64,000 nucleotides of DNA from Ehretia macrophylla. Lineage: Eukaryota > Streptophyta > Magnoliopsida > Boraginales > Ehretiaceae. Below are positions 34,779 through 47,243 of the stretch, one piece after another (within the stretch, counting starts at the first letter, position 1; each line of letters begins with the position of its first letter). A program made the translations under genes and the position numbers. The stretch is taken from assembly GCA_037974665.1 (NCBI GenBank), contig CM075768.1:838501-902500 (forward strand), in the 5' to 3' direction. Below the pieces are notes generated by a model, which was not told the origin of the DNA, ran no database searches, and saw only the letters and a program-made list of their open reading frames with translations.

Positions 34779-35925
34779 ATATATACGTAAAAGGGTGTTC
34801 ACATATATATATATATATATATAGATGACGTAACTTATGAAATACCATGTCATCAATCCTAGTCATCAAAAGAAAATGGCAAATTAGTGACTGGGAATGC
34901 ACATGTGGTGTTGTAAGATAACTGGATATCCATGTCATCAATCCTAGTCTTCTAATTTGAATTGGATCGTCTAGATTCAATCTTGAATAAAGACAAAAGA
35001 ATCCTAGCCATAAAGTGATGATAGTTGCTTTTTGCCAAGTGTCAAGAGAGAGAAAAAGCTAACTTTTGGATTACAATCCAACAACATGCATGGCTTTGTT
35101 TGTTCTTGCAAGAAAGAAAGCAATTTTGATTGGCTATTTATTATGTAAGATTAACATATAATATAAATTATATTATATTAAACAAAGATAAAACTTTCTC
35201 TCTCTCTCTCCTTTCTATTTTTTGGCCAACAAGGATACGAAAGAGTAAAGATAATATTAACCATTAGATTGTAATTATTACAATCTAATTACATACAAGG
35301 GTTAATCCAAAATTAAACTCAATCTCTCTTGAATTGATTAGGCAATTTGCATGTATTATATGATTATTATAATAAATACTATAATAATATATTGAGGACA
35401 ACATTATCTCTCCTTGTAGTAGACACATACATGGCCGAAGCATAGAAAAAGAAGAAAATTTCTTCATCTTCTTCATGTGATAATAAGTCATAGCTAGAGA
35501 AGATAGAAGCATTCTTCTTTTGCAAAATTAAACCACACATATAGCTTTGAATATCAAAAGTATACTAGCACATTTTTATTTTGAGGATTGGTTGAGCTTT
35601 GGATGCTTGGTTGACCAACTAGAGCCTTCAACTTTGAGGGATTCAAGAGTTCCAAGAACAAAGTTACATATTCAAAGTATCTACAAGAGGTATACCTTTA
35701 AACCTCTCTTTCATTATATATTGTTGATATATAATGTATGTTTAGCTAGTTTATGGATATAGTTGGAAGATTGCATGTTGATACTTGCTAGAATGCTTAG
35801 AATTTTTTTGAAATATGTCTTACACCATTCAACCTTAGCTTGTTGTCCATGGCCATCTTCCAAGAGCTTGAATCCAACTATGATATGTGGATTGAGATGA
35901 TCCCTATATGTTGGTTAACTTTTAG
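34779..35925 (+). mobile_element. Copia-type LTR, 3' part (F), broken by the virus
   Basis: Similar in order and wording to 47240-48390 in element E: a TA-rich tract (34802-34823), GTCATCAATCCTAGTCAT, AAGACAAAAGAATCCT, TGTCAAGAGAGAGA, GAGCTTTGGATGCTTGG, then GAGGTATACC and CTTGAATCCAACT. Its 5' half is missing here and is expected left of the viral insertion. No clear primer site follows, so the internal start is altered. Presumed 5' LTR partner of the LTR starting at 37468. Confidence 0.65.
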
Positions 35926-35984
35926 TAAACTCCTATATTGAGCCTCCTTGTTACCTAAAACCCCTACAATGAATTATAGAACCA

Positions 35985-36472
35985 ATTAGTAGTGCCTGAG
36001 TATACTATCTGAGGCTAGTAGAATCTACCACTAAGCATGTTTCAATGTAGAAGGAAATAGAGGTTGCTAAATTGGCCTTAGCTAGGTTTCAAGAGTAGTC
36101 CTTCTTCTAGTGCCATTTTTATTGCACTTGAAGCACCTATCTCTGGGCCTATTACTAGAATTCCTCTCATCTTTACTCACCTTTCCACATGGTTATATAT
36201 GAATCTGTTGTTTTCTAACCCCTCCTACTACCTGAAAATCCTCTATCAATTGTGTGGTTGTCATGTTCAATCTGTTCTTGCAATTGAGCTTGAACTGACT
36301 ATAGGATTCAGGTAAAGTTTCAAGAATAAGATATACCTAGCTTGCAGGACTGATTCTAGCTCCAAGGATTCTAGCAATAGTAAGCAGTTCCATCATTTGA
36401 AATACATAAAGCTTGGTGGACATCCCTTCTACCATCTTTGTCGCTATTACTTCACTCACAGCAGCTAAGGAA
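35985..36472 (-). pseudogene. Copia gag remnant, opposite to its host element
   Basis: The minus strand reads LYVFQMMELLTIARILGA, ETLPESYSQFKLNC and MTTTQLIEDF, a Copia-type gag (Retrotran_gag_2 family pattern), then RCFKCNKNG at about 36113-36142, a zinc knuckle start lacking the usual His. Stops break it. The two Copia LTRs around it read on the + strand, so this piece is inverted or belongs to another nested fragment. Confidence 0.6.
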
Positions 36473-37467
36473 GTTAACATATGATGTGATATTTGTTAAA
36501 GTCTAGTTATATTCAAAGTTTCTTCATTTGGAAAATGTCATTAGTATCTTGGAATTCGTAACTATGGTGATGGTACGAATAGATTACTTTATATATTCCA
36601 AAGATTGGATTAAGAGAGATCTTCAAAGAGCTCAAGATGGATTTTTGAAAAGAATTCAACGAAATAATTATTGTCTTTGAGACAATGAATTCATCTTCAA
36701 AGAAAATTTTTCAGAAAACTCTAGTAGTATAGCAAATTTGTCGTGAAGTCATCTTATGCTTTGACAATAGTAACTTCATATTTGCTTACTATGTACAATG
36801 CTTGACGTTGCGCAAACTATAAAGTGTTATGAGTGAATGTCTATCCTATCCATATTGAGAATGCTGGATAGTACTAGAATATATTATGAAGTACTTTAGA
36901 AGCACTAAATATATATTTTATTTTATGGAGGTGGTAAACTCCGTGGTGACAAATTTACTATTTTATATTTTTTAATATGAAATTGTTAATAAAATGTTTG
37001 TTTCTGGGTTCATGTTTATATGTAGTAAAAGCACAGTTAGTGAGAATTGTTCTGAACAAACGGTATATTCCATCACATATCTTATGTCTTTAGTGACATT
37101 TGATGTTGTAAAAGATATTGTTCGGATTAAGGTAATCATATGAGTTATTAATGGTTTTCCCATTTAGTTGTGATGCTTTTGGGTTACAACTATAATGGAG
37201 CTATTACACAAGCTTATGGAACTAGGGTCTCACAATATGTCTAAACACTTGGAAAGCTGTTTCCATTTTCATACTTTGTGTATGTAGCCTATATGCGTAT
37301 TTTGATATGTTTTTGCAGAAAATATCCATATTTATTTATATTGCTAACCCATTTACCATAGTTGTGAATTGGTCAAAGCTATGTCATCATCTTGAGAAGA
37401 TGAATATTGGATATCATTGTATGTTATGCTAATACTATGTTACATAGCATTAGTGCAAGTGGGAGAT
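36473..37467 (+). other. Decayed internal sequence of the Copia-type element, ending in a polypurine tract
   Basis: AT-rich, with no frame I can assign to RT or integrase. It ends with AAGTGGGAGAT (37457-37467), the classic plant Copia polypurine tract, directly before an LTR start. The gag-containing element E has the matching AAGTGGAAAAT before its 3' LTR (56286-56296). Confidence 0.55.
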
Positions 37468-39795
37468 TGTTGGAGATATGCCCTAATGCTATATATTTGG
37501 ATGATATATATTAGGGCATTTTTACCTTAACTTGTACTTAATGGCATGGTTGTCTATATATTTGTTTACATATTGAGTACTTCTTATAGACATTCATATT
37601 CTTCCTCTTTATGTATATGAATAAGTCCCTTATATTTTTCATTAAACAGATGCATTCTAAAAGGAGTTTAGAATATGTTGGCATATCTTTTTATTATGAT
37701 AAATACTTAAAGTATTCATAGTCCCAAGATTATAAGATCGAAACTTCAATAATCTATTACGGACTATCACATGTATTGTTACTTTTGATTAACATAGGGA
37801 TGATAATGATAAAGGATTGTGAGTCATGTGCCATAGTAACGTAGGATGTGATTAACAAACATGTGAGTGATTATTAGTGGAATGAATCATTGAATGTGAC
37901 GTGAATAACAAATTACATGACTTAGGATTAATAATTTGTTATTTGTTGTGATTGTATATATAATCCTTATAATTTGAGACATTACGGTTGCCATATGTAT
38001 CGGGGTTTAATACTTGCATTTAGAAAAAACTCGTCTTTGTTGTATCGGGACGGGTTACGAGCACTTACAGTATTATTCATCCGGTATAGTGATTGACAGG
38101 TAGTTGTTAAGATAGAATCCATTAACCTCTGGCATGAGGCGATGTCCTATGCGATCTAGACATGGTTGTTGAATAAGGCAGTCTCTAGCCAGAGAGTGAT
38201 GATGGAAAGGGGTTTTCCATGGATGTCATATCTCATTCCACCATTTGGATCTTTGCATAGTATCATGTGTATGAACTTAATCGTATCTCAACGAGACGAT
38301 TAATGGAATGATCAAATTGTATAGTAATCGATGACTATAAATGGATTCACTTGAATTGGACTTCATTGCCTTATATATTGTCTAGGCATGTTGCTAGACG
38401 TCAACCTAGAATTTGAGGGTATTTTGAGAATGACGGGAGATATTCTCAAAATAGATTAAAACTGTTTACTGTTCCCTCATTGCTATATGGCAATGAATCA
38501 CGAAAGGTCACACACAATAAAGCACCTGTGAGTGATTTTTCTATTAAGCTTTTAACTTAAACCTAATTTTTTTTAAAATTGTTATAGTGTTAACAATTGC
38601 TTTACTTTCTCTTTAATTGTTAAAGTGTTAACAATCATATTTTGTTTCTCTTGTATTATTAAAGAGTTAACAATTGTTTAATTGACCATTAATAGTTAAT
38701 GGGACCATTATGTAATTAAATGTTAATTATAGGGCCAATGTATGAATCAAATTAATGTTGGGGCCAAAGTACAAATATGGAAAGTTGTTTCCATAATTAA
38801 TTAAACTAATGGAGATTAGCTTAATTAATTAATTACTTAGTTGGAAGACTAATATGACATGTATATGTTATGTATATAAGCATGCATGACTTCCATAAAT
38901 TAAAGAGCAGTATGAGTGGACTAGACTAAGCCATATCATCTTGTCTACCAACTTAATTTGAATCAATGGCTAGATTTAAATACTAAACATATGATGGGTA
39001 TTTTAGCATATGCCAACATGTATATATGTTTATGTGAGACCCCGAATTTTCCTAATTTGCAAATACGTGTTTTATTTGTTTAAATGCCATTGTAAATGAT
39101 ATATATGAATTTATATGTGATAATAATTGATTATATATTGATTGTGCACTTAAAATACATTTGCAAAACAAATAATGTGACTTTTCAACTTCTTTTGCAA
39201 AATTGAGTTTTATACCTAGGTTATATGTATATGTATGCATATATAAAATGTCGTCAACTATTTTTACTCTACTAAATATAGTATAAGTATTAGTTTATAT
39301 ATATACATGTATAAAAGGCTTAAAACAACTAAAAACTCAAAAGTTGACAACTTTGACTTAGTTATTTTTGTTGACTTTGCATTATATTAGCTATTATACA
39401 TACACAATACATATAATAGCTTGCAAAACACCACAAAAACACACACACTTGGTCGTCTACCTTGATGAAGAAGAAGAAACATTTTAGCTTAGGTTTTGAA
39501 GAAAATTTTCAAAGGCAAAGTCATTTCTAGGCCAAATATTTTCATTCCGGGTTGGATTTAGCTTGTTGGGCACCTATTCCTCCCATTTCTAACCTTGCTT
39601 TGGATCAAAGGTAAAGGAAAGACTAGATCTTCTTTTAAAAGTTTGAGTCAAATTTTAGTTGATTCATTTGTAGTTGCTATTTTGTTAAATTGATATTAGA
39701 TTATTTCTAAGTAGATGATAAGGACCAACTTAGTGTAATTATAGCCATTTTGAAAGGTAGTAGCATGTATTTTTATTTTTCGGGTATCAAATTGA

Positions 39796-39977
39796 TAATT
39801 TGGCTTATTTCTTAAATAAATGTAGTTGTAGTAGTTAAAATTGGATTGTAGTTGCTTCTATAGACTTGTTAATTATTGTGTAGTAATAATTTGGCTTATT
39901 TCTTAAATAAATGTAGTTGTAGTAGTTAAAATTGGATTGTAGTTGCTTCTATAGACTTGTTAATTATTGTGTAGTAA
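39796..39977 (+). repeat. 91-bp perfect tandem duplication in LTR G
   Basis: 39796-39886 is repeated at 39887-39977, starting TAATTTGGCTTATTTC in both copies. I see no difference between copies, so the duplication is young compared with its LTR. Confidence 0.9.
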
Positions 39978-40414
39978 TGTTGTAATGCCAAATTTTCAAT
40001 TTGAATGCCATAGCAAAAGTCAAAAAATCAACCTAGTATACATTGCCATTTTTGACTTGTTGGGCTTGTATTAGATGGCTTTTGGTTGGTTTCCGAGGGG
40101 GTTAATGTAGTTGCTTGACTGGTTGAGTGGTAGGAAAAGGTTCGGGGGTTGTTTGATAGCTAGATTGTTAGTTATGTTGTTTGGAATTTTGGGTAGTCAT
40201 TCTTTGAAATGTCTAAGTGTTGTCTTTGACTGTTTCATAGTGTTTGCGTAGTTGATACTTGGGTTGGTGTTGCGTAGTCTTGGGTTTGAATGTATGTTGA
40301 AAAGTGTGTTAAGTCGAGTGGCCTACTTTGTCATCTAACTCGAGTGTCTTAGTTGTTTAATTAATGTTGTGTTCATTGAAGTATTGTTAAGTGTTCAATG
40401 TTATTGTTGTGAGT

Positions 40415-40518
40415 CATGATAGTGTGTGCCACCTCTCGGGCGGTATCGGGCTTGTCAGGTTGAAAACGACATGACTATCATGTGCTATCCCCTAACTCGT
40501 GTGATCGGAGAATGATCA
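40415..40518 (+). other. Stem-loops in the GC-rich module of LTR G
   Basis: CATGATAGT (40415-40423) pairs perfectly with ACTATCATG (40474-40482), around the core CGGGCGGTATCGGGCTTG. A second pair TGATC (40502-40506) and GATCA (40514-40518) takes the place of CATGAC/GTCATG in LTR B. Confidence 0.6.
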
Positions 40519-41451
40519 TGGAGGGTGGGTCTAGAATGGGGTACTTCGGAATGTATCAAAAGGGCATAAGAAGTTGGTTGAGTTCATGATGGCGTATAGA
40601 GCTACATCGACTAGTGTATCCTTTCTCAATTGAATGGTTACTTGTGTTGCTTAAATTGAATTGTTGTTGTTGATGATGTTTATTGAGTGTTTATTGTTCC
40701 TAGGGTGTTTCCTAAGTGGTAAAGAAAGTGTTTCCAAAACATCCTATTGAACCCTCGCTGAACTTTGTATTGTATAAGCTCACCCTATTTGATGACCTTT
40801 CAAGTGTAATTGAGCCAGATCTCGGGTACATTCCTCAAGAGACTGAGAATGAGCCATATGTGGATGAGTCCAATGTGCAAGAGTCTTATCCTTGATATCT
40901 TGGCTGGAGTGCTCTTATGTGGTTTTGTATTATGTAGCATGTTGTAATGTTTTAAGCTTTGAAGTTTGTATTGTGTAACTCAACTTAAAGATAGTGAATA
41001 GTATAATGCTAGTCAGTTGTCTTTCTTTTGGAATATGATAGGTTGCTAGACTAGTATTATATCTATTATGCATGTGTATTGTATAGCTGGATGTATGTTG
41101 TTGAGACGGAGGCATATGTTTTGTTGTTGGAATGTTGAATTGTAGGTTAATGAATGGTGTTGAATGTGTTGGAGTTGTTGTTGAGGTTGTAGTTGGTTGT
41201 GTGATGTTTATAAGGACTGGTTTAGAGTCCAGTTGTCCATATTACAGACGTTATATTGATGAAATTCCGCCGCGTCCTGACTGATCATAAGTGGGGTCAA
41301 GTTGGGACATGACAGTTTAAGCTAGACATCAAAATATCTTTGGTCAAGGGGCATAATGGTTAATTGCTATGTCTTGACCAAATAAACAAAAGGAAGACAA
41401 AATGAAAAAAAAAAAGAACTATTCCCCTTCTTCTCCTTGGGGTGCTCACCC

Positions 41452-44400
41452 TGGAATGCCCCATTCCCTCACGGAAACAAGAGCTCTATATATCCATTAA
41501 CACAACCCGATCCAAAACCCAAGTCACGAAATACGAGGAGAAGCGGACGGAGTTTTCTGTTTATAGGACAAACAGTTTACCTGCACGCAACATATAAATG
41601 GACCAGTACCGTGTCCAAACATACAACAACTCCATACATGCATTGAACTCAAACCTCATTAAGCTATTACATAAACTAGGTTATCAAAGCACTCTATGAC
41701 TTGGTTAAGCTTAATTACATTTCTCTCATATATTGAGTATATACAATTCATGAAAGTAAAACTTTACAACTTTTACAGCTCAAGCCACATAACACGTAAG
41801 GTCACTCTTCAAGCAAGAACTATCACGTAATCACGAACTACACTTCATTTGGCTATAACCTAAAAGATTCAAGATGAGGAGTGAGTATACAAATAATGTA
41901 TACTTAGTGAGGGAGGGGAACAGTTACGGGAAACATTTATAAGGGGATTCGTGTAATGCAACATTTAAATACAAATAAAGCAGTTAAGTAACTAAAGTAC
42001 GAATAAACAATAAAAATACCACACATTAATAAGGATACAATTCACTTGCTCTTCAATCACTAACCACGAGCCACGAACTTAAATTCCAATGTAATAATGA
42101 CACTGATATCGATAAGCCGGCATCCCCTTATAACTCCAAAATGGGTGTACTCCGGATGTACCCCAAAATCCTACGACACAACTCTCCCTGGGCAGTATCC
42201 CAAGCGAGAGAGGGACTGGACAACCATGGTAGCCGAGGTATACCGGCAAGCCCGATGCCACCCGGCATCCACGACACTACCATGCCCAAATGGTTGCGCA
42301 ACCACATTGCAATGCACTCAAGATGATAACAATTAAGACAACCGAATAATCACAAAATTGAGGGACAACAAAGTAGGTTGCCCTCACACACAATATATAA
42401 TTAATACGCACATACAACTTTAACAATTATACTAAATCACATAGTCTATGAACAAGGAGATAAACTATTATGCACATAAGGATGAAGACTCCCTCGACTT
42501 TTAAAACCAAACCTGTGAGAATTAGCCAAGAACTTCTTCAATATTCTCTAAATGTATCATTCCTTCAATTATCATCACGCAACACAATCAATTATTTGCT
42601 TAAGAAGTTATACGTTCATTCTTAACCAACGCTAGTTCATAAATTCCTTAACCTATTCATCTTTATTTGATTCCACTGATCTCACACAATTATCAATATA
42701 TTTCATTGTTTAGCATGCATTCAATTCATTACTCAATCAACACACAACTCAAGTGATTACATATGCAACATTTCTTAGGCCAAGTATTACACAAAGACAA
42801 TAGCATAATAATAACATATACATTAACTAGCAATGACAATTTATTTTAGAAGAAACACTATATGATACTTAACCAATAAGTTACATAAGCATAGCTTCAC
42901 ACCGAATACAATTAATAAGCAATATGAACAAGTTACATGCATATTCGCTCAATCTCTAACAAAGTAAACGTATAGTTCAATTTATGAACTTCCAAAAGGA
43001 AATAATATTCTACGTAACTACATTTAAGCTCTTAACTAATTAATTGAAAGCCAGTTACTAGTAACTATCTCAACTTTCTAAACTAATCTCATTTAGCCCA
43101 ATTTCTTACTCATACAAATGAAACTCAAGCAAACTCCAAACCAACCATTTAATAGACATTAAATGAGCATGAAAAGTAGCATTGCAACACAGTTACAACA
43201 TTAACCCTAACTTTAGCCTATTACCCATTTATTTACCAAAACAATATAGTTTCCAATCGAAACACAAAGTCCAATTTCCACAAACCAACCATCTTACCTC
43301 TCTAAGTACACTAAAAGACACCTACTCCAGCCTTTAAACCCCGCTTTTGACACAGAAGCTCGGAAAGGCCCCGAGTCACTTTGAACTATAGCTACCCAAA
43401 CCGCCCCTCAATTCAATACCACAATAGCACCAAAAGTGCTTCCATGCACTGCTAGGACCATAACTCCAATCAAAACATGAAAAGTCAACACTTGGTCAAA
43501 CGACCCCTTTAGTTCAAGACCTAATTCAAAGCACATACCAATTACAAGTTTCCCAATTCATAACCCAACTATATTACACTTCTAAATATATATTATAGAA
43601 TCATTTAAAACCATAAAACCATACTTTAAACCACAATTACCATAAAAGCCCCAATTGCCCCTTTGTGAGTTTGTATTACACGTACCCAAACCAAAGCTCA
43701 ACCGAGAGTTAGAAAAGAACTTCTAACACCTATATACCCTAAGAACACTAGATATATTGATCAAATCAACCCATATTCGCTTTTACTCCGAAACCCCTTT
43801 GCTACCTAAGCTAAATTTGCATTTTTAACCAAGGTTTAAGCAAACTAAGTCCATACAACTACTTTTCTATGTTTATTACCATCTCTATCATCTATAGGAA
43901 GCAAGAAATCAATCTAGTAAGCAACTTTTTATCAAAACCCCAATTTGACACTATTCATCATCTTCTCCAACATACCACCACCATTTTTAGCCAACAAAAT
44001 TATCAAATAACCTCAAAAGTTTGCTCTACACTCTCCACAACATGAAATATAAACAAGAACAACCATAAATTCAAGCATTTATAACAAATGTATAAATTTA
44101 AATAATCTTGAAACAAGTTTTAAATGCAAATAAATATGCGATCCCTCACCTAAACAAGTAGAAGATGCTAGGAGTGGCTTTTCGGTACCTCAAAATCTCA
44201 CAACCAAGCTTTGGATTTGATCAAATGGCCAACTCTTACAAATTTTCTTTTTATTCTCATTTTTCCCCTTTAAGGCCAATTTTTCATGTTTTTTTTCTCT
44301 TTTTGGTCAATTTTTATGGCTAATATGGGTTATAAGACAAGAAACATGGGTTTGGGTCATGGGTCATGCATTTGGGCTAGGTAAAAATGCACTACAAGCT

Positions 44401-44719
44401 AATTAAAATACCCAAAAACAAAGCTAAACACTAAAAGCCCAATGTAAAAAGCTAAAATTTACTATTCATTACGACACACAAAATATTTTTTCTACCCGCC
44501 TTCCCGACGTGCTATGTAAGTAATTCAAATTCGTTCATGCCTCTTAAATGTCAAATAATAGGAAAAAAATGTAAAACCAATAAAATAAAGTAGTCGAAAA
44601 TCTTATGAATAGTAACTATTTTTAAATAAGTTTTTTTTTTTAAATAATTGCACATAAATGTATGCAAATGAATGACACTACATAGTAAATACATATATAT
44701 GCGGGTCTGGGGTCTCACA
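41452..44719 (-). mobile_element. Solo LTR H (related to family A), reverse orientation
   Basis: Reads TGGAATGCCCC at the left and GGGGTCTCACA at the right, 3268 bp, with flanks CACCC (41447-41451) and CACGC (44720-44724), a TSD with one mismatch. The segment 42107-42304 is the reverse complement of the A module, including its palindrome and hairpin. The remainder is diverged AT-rich sequence. No internal region follows, so it is a solo LTR. Confidence 0.85.
42225..42304 (-). other. Palindrome and stem-loop in LTR H
   Basis: CATGGTAG (42225-42232) and CTACCATG (42277-42284) form the same arms as in family A, and TGGTTGCGCAACCA (42291-42304) is the same perfect palindrome. The sequence between the arms has diverged more than the arms. 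Confidence 0.68.
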
Positions 44720-45155
44720 CACGCCATTGAGGGAAAAAAGAAAGAAGAGATTTTTTCTCTTCAAATCTTCAAGAAGCTAGCTCAAATCTTCCATAGCCTT
44801 GCTAGCACAAAGTTGGAAGATCTTAGGAGGCCGTTCTTTACTTGTGAGGACTAACTTGATCTCTTACATTTATGGGAAGGGTAGTCTAGCTTCAAGTGCT
44901 TCAACCATAGCTTCCAAGGCTTGTCTTCAAGAGGTAATATGTTATACTACCTCTTATCTATATATATGAGTTATATATTGGTTTAGATTGTGTTAATTAC
45001 ATGAATCCATGTTAGGGTTTTGAAATGTACATAAAGCTTTAATCTCGATTTTTTTTTTGAAATTGAATTTTGTTTCTGCTTTGATTATTGCTTGTATGAT
45101 GTTCACAACCTTATATCGATCTTTTTAATGCTGACATGTCACCCGCATTCTAACA

Positions 45156-45932
45156 GGTCGTGACAGTTGGGCTTCCCGAGGCAAACGTACTCCTATAAAT
45201 AGGCTCAAACCGCACTAAAATCCACCTTTCGTGCCTTTGATCCAACTCGGAGCACTCAGTCAAAAAACTTTAGTTCGAACTCTTTAGCTCAACAATTAGG
45301 TATGTCCTTGATCTTTTTTCCTTAAATTTTTTTTCTTTCCCCTACCTCTACAAATGGAGAGGTCGAAGTCCAAGGATTCACAAGCTCGCTCAGCTTAGTC
45401 ATATAATCGTGACAAAGAGAGCCCCTCAAGCCCGGCAACATCGCCTCCTCAGGAAGAGAGTCGAGTACTATACCTGCTTAAGAGAGCGATGCAGAAGGGA
45501 GCAACAGTGACTATGAGATTATCGAGGTTAGACAAAACCCTGACAAAGTCGAGGTGGATCAATTGAGAGGCTTTTCTAATGTGGATGAGGTCGAGGGGGC
45601 GGTAGATCCTTTCTGAACAAACTTGTAGGGCTCGAAATCCCAGTTCGGAACTTGGGAGATCCTTTTCAAGCTCCCCAACTGACCTCGAGCAAGAATTTCA
45701 TAGACACCGAGCAATTGGCCATGGAGCCTCCACCAAGCTCGAGGACAGGAATTGTCATACCCCGAACACCAAGATCTGCAAAGGTTAAGGCTGGGACGCG
45801 ACGTGTCGTATCGCTAAAACTTGTAACATCATCAATTAACAACCTAACATTCATTAATAACCTACAAGTAGCTCCAAAAGTATGCCCAATTCCTCGGCAA
45901 TTCAAGATTTCACCCAACAAGAACGTATGTAC
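45156..45932 (+). other. Unresolved decayed sequence with TATA box and broken coding traces
   Basis: Begins GGTCGTGACA, which resembles an LTR end, then a strong TATAAATAGG at 45196-45205, then an ATG at 45354 with a Ser/Lys-rich frame broken by TAG (45396-45398). A shifted acidic frame around 45470-45615 ends in TGA. At 45755 TGTCATACCCCGAA looks like a gypsy LTR start. It could be a fragment of another gypsy element (promoter plus gag start) into which element E inserted. I cannot assign a family. Confidence 0.35.
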
Positions 45933-47189
45933 TGTTGGGGATATGCCCTAATGCTAAAGTTTGAGATGTTGTTAATAGGGTTTAATAAGAATATGCTTAT
46001 GTGTTTTATACACTATATAATTTGTAAGATATTCATATTCTCCGCTTCGATACGAATATGTCCCTAATGTTTATCTGAGAAGAAAAATATTCTAAAAGGG
46101 TTTAGGATATTTCGCACTTTTTCTTCGATATGATAAGCATTGAGAATCGATTCATAGCCCTTTAGATTATTCAACCGAGACTAGAATAATTGAGTATGGA
46201 TTATCATATGTTATTACCTTTGATTAACATAGTGATGTTAATGATAAAGGATGGCGTGCGAAATGCCAGAACAACATGGTGATGTGGACTAATAAACATA
46301 TGAGTGATCGTTTGTGTACGGATCATTGAATGTGACAATAAATAGTAAACTACATGATTTCAGGTTAATAGTTTACTATTTAGCTGAGAATTGGGAAAAT
46401 TAATCCTCAGACTTGAGAAATTACGGTTGTCGGTTATATAAGGGGCTAAATACTGTGTTTGGACAATACACGTCTTCCATAAAGTGGGTTACGGCCTTTT
46501 GCATTTTAGTCTTGTGGTATGAATCGACAGGTAATTATCAAGATAGGATCTGTTAACCTCCGGTGTGACACGATGTCTTATGATATCTGAGATTGGTTAG
46601 TAAACGAGCAAGTCCTTGGCCAAGGCGAGTATGAAGTGATGGAAAAGGGTTTTTCCATGGTAATCATCTCTCGTTTCACTGATTCAGATTTATACATAGT
46701 ATCGGATGTGGGCTTAACCATTTCATGGTCCTTTCTCGATCGGGGCACTTGAAACAAAATGATCGGACAGCACGCTAATTGTAGACGGTTAAATGGATTC
46801 ATATAAGACATCGTCTTCATTATCATTTATATTCTCATGATACGTTTGTTGCTAGTGCGTCACTTATAAGCATGAGGGTATTTTGGTAAATAACGAAGAC
46901 ATTTTCGAAATAGATAAAAGAGGTTTATCGATCCCTCATCAGTAGGCGATTATGAATCTAGAAGGTCACACACTAATAAGTATCATGAATAAGTTCACCG
47001 GGAGCTTGTATAATGTGGTTGGTGGCTTTAAAGTGTTAAGAGTCATCAATGTTGGTATTTGGGCCAAAAATATAATTTTGGAAAGTTTTGGGATCAAATT
47101 GTAATTACCAAAACTTTTAGGGCCAAACTATAATTATTGAAAATTTGTTTCAATATATTTATTCTAATGGAGATTAGAATGGGCAAGAA

Positions 47190-47243
<54 letters not shown>

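Larger units (their letters stand above)
39033..41314 (+). mobile_element. Solo LTR G (related to the B family)
   Basis: Runs TGTGAGACCCC to GTTGGGACATGACA, 2282 bp, with a perfect 5-bp TSD GTTTA at 39028-39032 and 41315-41319. Blocks such as GTGTGCCACCTCTCGGGC and the start of the 3' third match LTR B. No internal region remains. It contains a 91-bp tandem duplication and the GC-rich hairpin module. Confidence 0.94.
37468..45155 (+). mobile_element. Copia-type 3' LTR (I), split by solo LTRs G and H
   Basis: Starts TGTTGGAGATATGCCC, the LTR start style of Angela/BARE-like Copia elements and of LTRs 45933 and 56297. Its own sequence is 37468-39032, 41320-41451 and 44725 to about 45155. The rest is solo LTR G with TSD GTTTA and solo LTR H with near-TSD CACCC/CACGC. 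The 3' end at CTAACA (45155) is a guess: it is followed by GGTCGTGACA, which looks like the end of another LTR. Confidence 0.65.
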
